A DNA stretch of 64,000 nucleotides from contig CAJQUN010000473.1 of NCBI GenBank assembly GCA_907163345.1, positions 361,322 to 425,321 of the forward strand, read 5' to 3'. Of this stretch, positions 12,774 through 22,084 are shown in pieces (position 1 is the stretch's first letter; the number at the start of each line of letters is the position of its first letter). The translations under genes were made by a program, and so were the position numbers. The notes under the pieces are model-generated. The model searched no databases and was not told the DNA's origin. It was given only the letters and a program-made list of their open reading frames with translations. Source of the DNA: Haberlea rhodopensis (taxonomy: Eukaryota; Streptophyta; Magnoliopsida; Lamiales; Gesneriaceae).

Positions 12774-14337
12774 CAACACAAGGTTATACTCAGTATTTTC
12801 AAAATCGGACCGGACATAAAACCGGTGCCTTTACTGGTTACAGGTTCGATCGGTTCAATCGGTTAAACCACTGGTTCAATCAGTGTGACGTCAGCATGAT
12901 GTAATATCTATATTTAATTTTTATAAAATATTTATAACATGTATTTGCAAAAGTTTCAAACGTTCATAATAATAAAAGAAATATCATTGTAGTAATATAG
13001 CATGGAGACCAATATTTTACACACTCTTTCAATAATTTCATCTATTTAAGTTTATAACTATTTTTTTTGTAAATATAAACTTTATATAAAAAAGAATTAA
13101 TTACAAATACACTAATTAGTCATGTATACACCAAATCTGTATTATATTATTCAATAATGGCTACTATATTATTACAAATACTTTAGTATTGATTATCAAA
13201 ATTAAGAGATTTTTAATTTTTGATACAATATATTACTTTTTGCATTTATATATAAGATTTATACAAATATCAAAAACATATAATGGGTAAATGTTAAAAC
13301 TCATAGTTTTATGGAGTTGATGCAATACAAAATTAAATCTAATATATATAAATAACTACATGGAACCTCTAATCATGACTGTAACATTTTATTTACGTAT
13401 TTAGGAAGAAATGATAAAACTTAAAATGGATGATAACAAAAAGGCGGTGAATATAGAACATTAAAGAATTTAAAAAAATTCAAATAAAAAGTTAAAGTGA
13501 AAAATACTAATTAAAAAGTTAATGAGTTTAGTAATTTTAGTTATTATTTATTAGTTTATCATGAAAACTTTTTGAAGAATAAGATTATTCGTTTATCATG
13601 AAAACACATTTCATATATTATACTTAAATATTAACTTTTAGAATTGCATTGTATGTTATGACAATTTCTTTTATTATTATAGTATTATATATTTTTTTCG
13701 TAATTATGATCATAAAAACATCTTGTAATATCAAACACATCAACATCTTTAACATATGTAAAATAAGTTTATTAAAATATTTGAACATCTTATTCTTAAA
13801 ATAAAACTTCACAATTTATGAACCATTTAAAATAGTTTAGCAAATATATTTTAGACAATTATATATTTAGATCTTGAATTTAAATACTATTATTTATGTT
13901 TTATGCCATGATCTTTAATGATAATCGATGTTTTATCGATTCGGTTTGTTCAATAGTTTAAAAATCAGTCAATTCAGTTGGTTGAAAAACTAATTCGGTC
14001 GGTTTAGTTTTATAAATTCGGTAGGTTCAATAGTTTATGTTTTACGGCATGTTGTGATGAACCAATATTTACTAACGTCAATTGGGAAAATGAAAATCAA
14101 ACATATCGTTCTTTAATTTGACTTTAAATTTTATTTAATTCAAAATATTTCAAAATGTTGTTATTTCTGACAAAAAATTTAAATGCTGTATATATATAAA
14201 TTTTTAAATTTTTTATGGTACGTATTGATATTTTACAAGATTGAATTAAAAATGAAAAAAAATTAAAATTATTAGGAAAATAAAAAGATTTGAGTAAGTA
14301 GTAATTGTTTTTGAAACAAACAATTTGAAATATAAAA
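12774..14337. other. AT-rich region with GGTTCAAT-like flanks
   Basis: About 12800-12890 and 13935-14035 both contain runs resembling CGGTTCAATCGGTT, with AT-rich DNA between. They could be decayed ends of a DNA transposon or two related repeats. I could not align convincing terminal inverted repeats. No coding sequence is seen. Confidence 0.35.
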
Positions 14338-14620
14338 TAATGGTTTCATTAAGATCACACCCCCTAAAAAATATCATAATTACAAAGACACATATCTAAA
14401 AATTTAGGTCAAAATAGAGGTCAAATTGATCAGATGCAATATGAGGTTTCATTAAAAATTAGGGGTGGTTTATATAACGGCCGTTTATTTTTTTAACCGC
14501 GGGACTTGTCTGTAATATTTAATCTATTTTGAGAGGAGGTTTCTATAATGTTTCAAACTATATGGGAGGTTTCTGTAATTATGTCAAAGTCGATGGGGTG
14601 TATACGTAATTATCCCTAAT
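14338..14620. mobile_element. MITE-like element
   Basis: About 280 bp with imperfect inverted ends. The left end has CACCCCC then ATAATTACAAAGACAC; the right end reversed has ACACCCCAT then ATAATTACAGAAACCTC. A related subterminal repeat (GGAGGTTTCTRTAAT) occurs twice near 14535-14580. No coding capacity. Exact edges and TSD are unclear. Confidence 0.5.
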
Positions 14621-15690
14621 AATAATTAAATATTGCAGTTTTTTTTATTCTGTTGGTTACAATCTTAACATGATATACATTGACCGTTTGATTGCAAAAT
14701 CAAGCGTTCGTTAACAAAGTGCAATTTGTGATTTCTCGGCTTTCTCCATACTTACAGATAAGATGTTTTGTGTGATAATTATTTTCCCCCACTTGAAGTT
14801 CAAATATTCGAAATGTAATGTTATAATTTTCATGAACATGCTTATCAAATATTATGTTTGGAGATGTGAGAAAGTGGAAAAATATGTTTGGGAAATGAGA
14901 TTGAAAATAAATTGTGTTTACGTCAATTTTGCGGGAATGCAAACAAAAAAAGAACGAGGGCTTTGTTTTAAAACAGAACTTAATGCATTCTGATATTGTA
15001 ATAATAAAAATGATTTGTTTATGTCATAATGCATATTCATCTTTTCACCTTTCTGTTTCCGTATAATGCTTTAACATATAGTCCAGTTCATCGTGCCAGC
15101 TTGATAGAACTCACAAATCAAAAGGAGATTGTAGAAGAAACCACGGAAAATTCTTCTCCTGTTCAAAAAAATTTGAAACATAATCTCTCAAAATTAGGAG
15201 TATAGAAATATAGAATATTCACATGTACAGAAATTAATCTCAATGTAAAATACAAAACCATATGCAGAATATGCACACGTACAGAAATTAATCTCAAGAT
15301 AAAATATAAAACCATATACAGATCGAAGACACACTTGTAACCCCTAATGAACCCAATAACTTTCTCATCAAATTCGAATCATTGGTTCCACAGATATTAA
15401 TGAATTCTTAAGTTGGTCTCAAGAGCCATGACAGAAGTTACTTCTCACACGGATTCGAGAGCAAACCACTCTTCATTCTAATCCTAACTTTATGCTCATC
15501 AACCCAACAAATCAAATTAATTCCGCAAAACTTAGTGACTAAAATTTCATTCTCTGGCAACTTAAAGTGATAGTAGACATCAGGGGACTGGGTCTCAAAT
15601 CCTTCCTTTCTGAAGATTCGCATGTTCCATCCAGTTTGATAAATATAGAGGAAGCATTAGGAATCCTCAATCCTTAGTATATTACATGGT
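14621..15690. other. Intergenic region with a 54-bp direct repeat
   Basis: 15220-15320 holds two copies, 54 bp apart, of a unit with GTACAGAAATTAATCTCAA and AAAACCATAT. A 61-residue minus-strand frame (15438-15623) has no domain I can name. Nothing else is recognised. Confidence 0.5.
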
Positions 15691-15699
15691 CTCGACAGG

Positions 15700-16020
15700 A
15701 CCAACTCTTGTTCTCCTTCATACTAACTTCATTGGCAGAATGTATTCATGGGCAGATGATTGGTTGTGCAACATCTGCCCAGCTCTGGACAATAGTCACA
15801 AAGTTGTTTGCTACAAGGTCGAAGCTCGTGTAATGCAATACAAACTACAATTACATATTCTGAAAAAAAAATAGGAAGTCTAAGCATGAAGGACTATCTT
15901 AGTAAATTGAAGAGCTATATGGATATTCTTGTAGCATGTGGTCATCCCTTATAAGAGAAAGATCAAGTACTCTATATTTGTAAGGTCCTCGTGTCATATT
16001 ATCGGAAACCATGTTTAAAT
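15700..16020 (+). pseudogene. Copia gag relic
   Basis: Fragments read in shifted frames match the Copia gag (UBN2-type) pattern: KVEARVMQYKLQLHILKK at about 15812-15870, then LSMKDYLSKLKSYMDILVAC and DQVLYICKVL from about 15880. In-frame stops and a frame change around 15870 show it is dead. No LTR belonging to it was identified. Confidence 0.65.
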
Positions 16021-16202
16021 GCTAAATAATTATATGAGTATTAATATGATAACTATTATAATTTGATGAAGGGACATAATCGTTCTTGACATTATCTTTG
16101 AGACATGAGCTGGACTACAACAGCTAAGAGACATCTGTTACGTTTCTAGCATAAGTAATTGTAGCTTTGTCCGAATGAGATGAGGTTAATTGCATTGAAA
16201 AG

Positions 16203-16207
16203 CCAAC
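16203..16207 (+). repeat. Target-site duplication of element D, left copy (CCAAC)
   Basis: CCAAC directly precedes the TGTAATACCCC start of the LTR at 16208. It recurs at 53134-53138 directly after the ...CCCCACA end of the 3' LTR, fixing both outer edges of the whole stack. Confidence 0.9.
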
Positions 16208-16357
16208 TGTAATACCCCTGAAATGTGATATGATTATGTGCTACGATGTATTTAAGAGGGTTGTGGTATTTTAAGTGGGGGATTATATTTATGATATGAT
16301 GATATGGTTTAGGGGGCATGTTACGTGTTTTTAATTGTTGTATTGATGTAGTACAAT

Positions 16358-16367
16358 TATAAAATAT
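16358..16367 (+). promoter_or_regulatory. Element D LTR promoter (TATA box)
   Basis: TATAAAATAT lies 150 nt into the LTR, followed by GGGAAGATATTC and ATACATCG. The same module (TATAAATATC, spacer, GATATT, then TACATCG) is present in element A, which supports it as the pol II promoter. The start site should be about 30 nt downstream. Confidence 0.6.
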
Positions 16368-17294
16368 CAAGGGAAGATATTCTTATACATCGTATGAAAT
16401 ACCGGGACACAATTAAACACCACAAACCACCCTACATGCAACCACCCCCCTAACCCATGCCAATCAAACTGTAGATAGGCTGACTTCTCACCCCACTTGG
16501 CTCAATCATTCAGCCTCATCCTTCCATCCCAAATCTCGACCCTTCTCTCCCAAAGAAACACCAGCACTTGCTGAGTAAAAACTTGAGGAGCCTTGCCATT
16601 TTCATCCCTTGGAAGTCTCTCAAAAATTGGAGCAAAGTAGGGTAAGAAAAACCATGCTCTGTCTGTGTTTTTAAGCTTATTAGGTTCTTGCTTTTATGTA
16701 TGGTAAAAATGGCATGATAGCTTAGGTTTCTTGAAACCTTCGATTTAAATGATTAAATGGTGTTATTATGAAGCTCTCAGTATTTTTCCTTGAGCATGTT
16801 ATGTGTTTTATATGAAGGATTAAAGCATGTGAACTAGGGTGTTCGAAAATCTGGGAAGTTGTTTCCCCTGTTTTTTGGAAAAATGTGGATTGAGAGTGGT
16901 ATTGAGGAGGTTATATTATGCATGTTAGATGGGTCTTTGGGTGAACCTTCGATTTGGGTACACGAATGATAAGTTGGTAAAGCCCAGGATATTTTTGTTC
17001 AAGAATGTTTTATGAATTATGGTATAGTTTTTATGGCATGAAATGGAGTACTCGAAAATCTGGGTAATGCCATGATGCCCTGCTTTCTGTAAGTTGGTTG
17101 AGCTCTAAGTTTATGATGATGTTATGATGCATGTTAGCTTAGGTTTTGTTAAACCTTTGATTTAAGTACTTACATGGATATTTTATGAAGTTATTCACAT
17201 GATAGTTTCAGCATGAAAGATGTGTTGTGAAGTAGAAAAGGTGGTGTGAAAAGTAGTGCTCAAAAATCTGGGGAAAATCCCGATTTTTCAGAGC

Positions 17295-17515
17295 TCTCGA
17301 TCGATCGAGATTTGGTTCCGATCGATCGAGCGAGACAGTGGGTCTAATGTATGTTTTAAAACTGTGAGGCCGATCGATCGAAGGATTTCTCGATCGATCG
17401 GTGAAGCTTCTCGATCGATCGAAAAAATACTTCGATCGACCGAGCGAGGCAGGAAGCTAAGGCACTGTTAGTGCACAGTGTCTCGATCGATCGAGACTTT
17501 GGGCCGATCGATCGA
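17295..17515. repeat. CTCGATCGATCGAG palindrome cluster (D 5' LTR)
   Basis: About eight copies of CGATCGATCG, several extended to the perfect 14-mer CTCGATCGATCGAG, spaced 15-35 bp. A matching cluster is at 51940-52165 in the 3' LTR. Confidence 0.9.
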
Positions 17516-17793
17516 GACAGGCAGAAAGTTGAAAAATATAATGATGTTTTATTTTGTTAAGTTTATGATGTGAGATGGTTTTGAGGCATCTAAAATGGTA
17601 TTATGTGGTCTTGTAGAACCATCCCAGGTACCGGCACCATCAAGGAGATAAAGTCTGTTGACTCCTCCTCTTTTTGAAAAGGTACGTAAGAGGCGTACGG
17701 GCTCGGACGGTAACACACATCTTTATACTACAACTATGCTTTTATTGCATGAGTATTCATGATGAAATGATGATGTTTATACGATAAGGTTTA

Positions 17794-17798
17794 TACGA
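17794..17798 (+). repeat. Target-site duplication of element C, left copy (TACGA)
   Basis: TACGA precedes the C LTR start TGTGATGCCCC at 17799 and recurs at 45400-45404 after the C 3' LTR. The D 3' LTR has the undisturbed site near 52438-52450 with TACGA once. Confidence 0.95.
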
Positions 17799-18449
17799 TG
17801 TGATGCCCCAAAATTAATTAATGGTAACCTGGACATTAATTATGTTTATATGATGAGTTATTATGATGATTAAGTTATGTGTGGAAATGAAGAATTAACA
17901 TGATTTAAGGATGTTGATTTTTATTATGAGGAAGATATGGATTTAATGAAGTTGATTTCAATTGTAAATACTTGCCATGTTAATGTATTTTACATACATC
18001 ATGATGGATTTTGGGGTACAAGTTAAATATAAGATTTTATATTTAACCCACCTTCTTTACCTCACTTTACTTTTACCCTCAATCCCCAAAATCACTTTCG
18101 CAAACCCCCTTTCCCTTATTTTCGAATTTTGCCCTAAAGGTGGGAAGGAATCCTTGTAAAAGTTTTATTCTTGCACTTCTTGGTAAGATTTAGTGCTTAT
18201 GATGTTTATATATCACTTAATGATGTTATTGAAGTGTTGTTTGAGTTTTGGAAGGGTTTTAAAAAGGGTTTAAAGTGGGTTTGTTTGGGTTAGGGTGATT
18301 CTTGGTGGGATGTTGGATTTTTAATGGTTTTATGATGTGTGTTGAAGGTTTTGGGTGTTTTAGTGTTTATGAGTTGTTGGTATAAATGTGGGTTGAAGTT
18401 GGTGTAGGATTTAATGCTCAAAGATGAAGAAATCCCGTGTCTGCGCGAG

Positions 18450-18655
18450 GCGATCGATCGCCTGAAAAGCAGCGATCGATCGCCGAGGGGCAGTACGCGA
18501 AGAAGGGGATAGGCGATCGATCGCCTCAAATGGCGCGATCGATCGCCAACGTCCAAATGAACATCAGGCGATCGATCGCCTCATTTTAAGCGATCGATCG
18601 CCGCTAAGAGAAAAATCGGGCGATCGATCGCCTCATTTTGAGCGATCGATCGCCA
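18450..18655. repeat. GGCGATCGATCGCC palindrome cluster (C 5' LTR)
   Basis: Eight copies of CGATCGATCG in pairs, many extended to AGGCGATCGATCGCCT. The same cluster at 44070-44283 in the 3' LTR has a few point changes. Confidence 0.9.
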
Positions 18656-18753
18656 CTGTTCAAAAGTTGAAAAATGTTGATTTTTGTTAAATTTTTGGTA
18701 CCGGGCTATTGTTTAACTTCTAATAATGAATTGTATGGTTGTGTAGAACCATC

Positions 18754-18758
18754 CCAGG
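18754..18758 (+). repeat. Target-site duplication of element B, left copy (CCAGG)
   Basis: CCAGG before TGTAAGGACCCC at 18759 and again at 37599-37603 after ...CATCACA. The intact C 3' LTR reads CCATCCCAGGCACCAAC near 44383-44398, with CCAGG once. Confidence 0.95.
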
Positions 18759-19569
18759 TGTAAGGACCCCAAGCCCTTAAACCTTGATTAGTGTATTAAC
18801 CACTATGTGTGGTACATGCTTTCTATAAAATGTCAATCGGGAAGCTCTGATGATACTTAATCATTGCCTGTCAATGAAAGACTCATATGTTTGCCCTTTA
18901 CCAACCCCTTGGTGCCACTTTTCACATTGTAAACTTTTATAAAAATTTGGGCAGAGTCTCCCCATAAATAGAGCTATCCCAAAAAAAAGAGTACAACACA
19001 TAACAAAATTCCCGGCCAGGGAACACATAATACTCAACAGAAAGCAGAAATACAAGTAGATTCCCAGCCAGGGAAGACACCACACATATGTCAACAAAAG
19101 TGGGTTCCAACACCCACATAATACACCAATGACTCTCATATCATTCTAGCAATTCAACCTAATTGCATGCAACCTTAAATGAAAGAGAGAAAGGCTCATG
19201 CCTTTATATACAATCCATATACAAGTATAACCGTGCTCACATGCGAGCATCATGAATATGTATAAATCCTCAGGTGTATATATAGGTACTCTATACGATA
19301 CCGTGCTCCATCAAGCCCTGGTACCACGATCCTGGGAGTACCTCAAATCAACAGCTCGAGCTCAGCTCCATAGCCATCGATGTACCTGTCCACCTGTCCC
19401 AACAGAGACAGCCCCCAACGGGGTGAGCATACCAATACACAAAATCCCATAATCATAATAATGAAATTCATAATTTACAACACAAGTAAATACTAATGAA
19501 TTTAAATGATACTCCCTGGATGGCAACATCCTCATCCGGGATTCCGTGTACTGTCCCTGTTCTCACAAC

Positions 19570-19574
19570 ATCAA
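19570..19574 (+). repeat. Target-site duplication of element A, left copy (ATCAA)
   Basis: ATCAA precedes the A LTR at 19575 and recurs at 28940-28944. The intact B LTR at about 35757-35762 carries the empty site CAACATCAAACTCATC. Confidence 0.97.
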
Positions 19575-19778
19575 TGTGATATCCCCGAAATGATTATGTG
19601 ATTTTAATCATTTAAGTTATATTGTGATGTTAATGTGTTAATTCATGGGATTGGATGAATTATATTGGGGAGAATTACTTCAGGGTGCATGTAACATGTA
19701 TTGGGTTTTTGGGGTGTGTATTGTTGTTTTGGTAAAGCATGCAAAAAGGGTAATTGAAGTATTTTGTTGAGAAAATAC

Positions 19779-19788
19779 TATAAATATC
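19779..19788 (+). promoter_or_regulatory. Element A LTR promoter (TATA box)
   Basis: TATAAATATC followed by a 7-nt spacer and GATATT, so the box sits in an AATATC/GATATT inverted repeat, then AAGTACATCG where transcription could begin. The copy in the 3' LTR is at 26851-26860. The related LTR at 1-1363 and element D keep the module. Confidence 0.6.
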
Positions 19789-20714
19789 ATGTGGGGATAT
19801 TTTAAGTACATCGTGCCAAATCGGGACCAAAACATAACACATCAAACCACCCAACACTTAACCACCCCCCCCCCAACCCATACTTTGACTCAGCATGAGC
19901 TGGCCATGCTTCCACTTGGCTCAATAATTTAACACCTTTCCAGCACTCCAAATTTCGAACCTCCTCTTCCAAAATACCATCCAGCAGCTGCTAAGCAATT
20001 TTAGGAGGAGCCCTTCCATTTCCATCGCCTGGAAATCCTTCAAAAATCGGGGCAAAGTAGGGTGAGGAACTACCCTGTTTCTTTCTGGAAAAACTGGTTT
20101 GGTTCTACTTTTGAGCATGGTGAAAAACGGCATGTTAGCATATGTTTCTTGAAACCTGTGATTTAAATGCTTACATGGTGTTTTTATGAGTCTCTCTGTA
20201 ATTTTCCTTAAGCATGATGTATGTTTTATGTGGAAGATTTAAGCTTGTGAAAAGTAGTGCTCAAAAATCTGGGTAGAGATTTACTCTGTTTTTCTGGAAA
20301 ACGTGGGTTGGGAGTGTTTTTGAGGAGGTGTTATCATGCATGATAAGCTTATATATTGGAGAAACTTTGATGTAAAAACATGCTTGGTAGTTTTGTGAAA
20401 CCCATGGCATGTTTAGTTGAGCAAGGTTTATGTTATATGTGTTAGTTTTAATAGCATGAAAAGAGGTGCTCAAGAATTCTGGAAATGAAAATGTGCCCTG
20501 TTTCCAGAAAAAGTTGATCCAGTACTTGTTTTAATGATCGATGTTTATGCATGTAGGTTTATGCTAAGGGTGTATATTTGGTTTGAATACACTCAGGGTA
20601 GTGTAGTTCAAATGCTAGCATGATGGTCTTGGTATGTATATTGTCCTACATGTTAGATTCAAGGGTATGATTATCGGTGTTAAGCAATTCTGGAAAATCG
20701 CCGAAGGAACAAGG

Positions 20715-20880
20715 TTGGCGATCGATCGCCAAGGAGGCAGGATCGATCGCGACGTTCCAGTAAGTTTTGGCGATCGATCGCCAATATAGTGGCGATCGAT
20801 CGCGGATTGAATTTTTCTGGTATGCGAGGCAGTAGCATCTCGCGATCGATCGGGGCTCATGGGCGATCGATCGCGAGATG
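20715..20880. repeat. GGCGATCGATCGCC palindrome cluster (A 5' LTR)
   Basis: Six copies of GATCGATCG-type palindromes, the best being the 14-mer GGCGATCGATCGCC. An identical cluster is at 27787-27952 in the 3' LTR. Confidence 0.9.
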
Positions 20881-21225
20881 ATATTAAAGGATTTGTTTGG
20901 TTTTTTATTTGGTTTTGCTTCCGGATTATTATGAGGTGCCTAATATTGTGTTGTGTGGCTATGTAGAACCATCCCAGGTGCCAGCACAACCGAGGAGATA
21001 AAGTCGATTGACTCCTCTATCTTTTGAAAGGTACGTAAGCGACGTACGGGCATCCCAACGGTAACATGTACTTTATGTTTGTCTTTATGACACATGATGA
21101 ATGCAATGTGGTGCATTAAGATTATGATACATGTTTTTATGCATTGTTTTTGCATATGTATGTTGTGAAATATAAGAGGTGTATTTCACGAGTCAAAGTT
21201 ATCTTAGTAAGGATTTTAATGGCTT

Positions 21226-21328
21226 ACGCTAAAGTCCATTGGAAGCGATGAAGAATTCCGCTTACATGGAGTAGCAACGCTAAAGTCCATTGGAAGCGAT
21301 GAAGAATTCCGCTTACATGGAGTAGCAA
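21226..21328 (+). repeat. Tandem 51-bp hairpin units (A 5' LTR)
   Basis: Two copies 51 bp apart. Each can fold with AAGCG paired to CGCTT around ATGAAGAATTC and an outer TCCAT paired to ATGGA. Reverse-orientation relatives form a longer array inside element B (34300-34505). Confidence 0.85.
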
Positions 21329-21872
21329 GAAGCATTAAAATGTACTAATGATAAGGGCTCAGGATGAAATAAGGATTTAAGGGAAAAGGAATGTCATGAC
21401 ATTGCATATCCATACATTCATATAATGTGTTTCTATTATGAATTATGGTACAGGGACAACCAATGGGCGATATAAATGCTGGAAATACAGGAAGGACTTG
21501 TGTTTAAGATTTGCATTTATGCCTTACTTTCATATTATGTTAAATATGAATTGTGTTATGCTCATGTGTTGGGGGTTGTCTTTGTAGGTGCTTTTGTTGA
21601 CGAGAACCAGGGCCGGGGTTGATATGCTGAGCTGTAAGGAGTGCTACAGGATTAGCATGTTAGAGTTTTGTATAGCTTCTATTGAGTAGAGTAAGACTAT
21701 GATGTAGTACCTTTGTAGGATGTACGTCTTTCCTTTTGGAACATTTTGGTACTGTAATCTCTAAAGCTCAGGTTAATCAACACGGCACATTACTCTGATA
21801 TAATCGCATGTATGTTTAGTTCTCTAAATTGCACCTTAATATCTTGATGTGATAACGGGGTCCCACATTTAG

Positions 21873-21884
21873 TGGTATCAGAGC
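21873..21884 (+). other. Primer binding site (tRNA-iMet), element A
   Basis: TGGTATCAGAGC, complementary to the 3' end of initiator tRNA-Met, begins 5 nt after the 5' LTR. It primes minus-strand DNA synthesis. Confidence 0.95.
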
Positions 21885-22084
21885 AGTGGTTAGATAACCA
21901 GGGAAGAGTGAAGGGTAGCCTTTAGAGACAAGTTGGCTAGGTATTCATTTAGGCATGCTTATGCATGTGATGCATATGGTTGTATACGTGTTATACTAAC
22001 ATGCTTTGAATATTTTACTCTTGTTATCTAACGGCTTATATTATGAACTGCTTTTGGTATTGTTGTTAACTATTGTGTTGCAGC

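Larger units (their letters stand above)
19575..21867 (+). repeat. Element A 5' LTR (2293 bp)
   Basis: TGTGATATCCCCGAAATG to GGGGTCCCACA. Order: TATA 19779-19788, palindrome cluster 20715-20880, GTAGAACCATCCCAGG at about 20962, GAGATAAAGT, donor-like AAAG/GTACGTAAG at 21030/21031, two 51-bp hairpin units 21226-21328. No coding sequence. Confidence 0.97.

Noticed and set aside
12790..14040. hAT- or Mutator-like transposon bounded by GGTTCAAT repeats
   Set aside because: The two ends look more like direct than inverted relatives, no TSD was found, and there is no transposase. Kept only as an uncertain region.
15438..15623. 61-residue minus-strand frame that might be an exon of a resistance gene
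   Set aside because: I could not match it to a named domain, and no flanking exons or splice pattern support it.
18290..18556. Minus-strand 88-residue frame rich in DRSRHLRRSIA
   Set aside because: The peptide is just the CGATCGATCG cluster translated. Similar peptides appear in all such LTRs in several frames.
18861..19139. 92-residue hydrophobic frame, repeated at 35049-35327
   Set aside because: It is duplicated only because it lies in both B LTRs; there is no start context or family match.
21868..21890. tRNA-like sequence after the LTR
   Set aside because: It is the primer binding site complementary to initiator tRNA-Met, not a tRNA gene.
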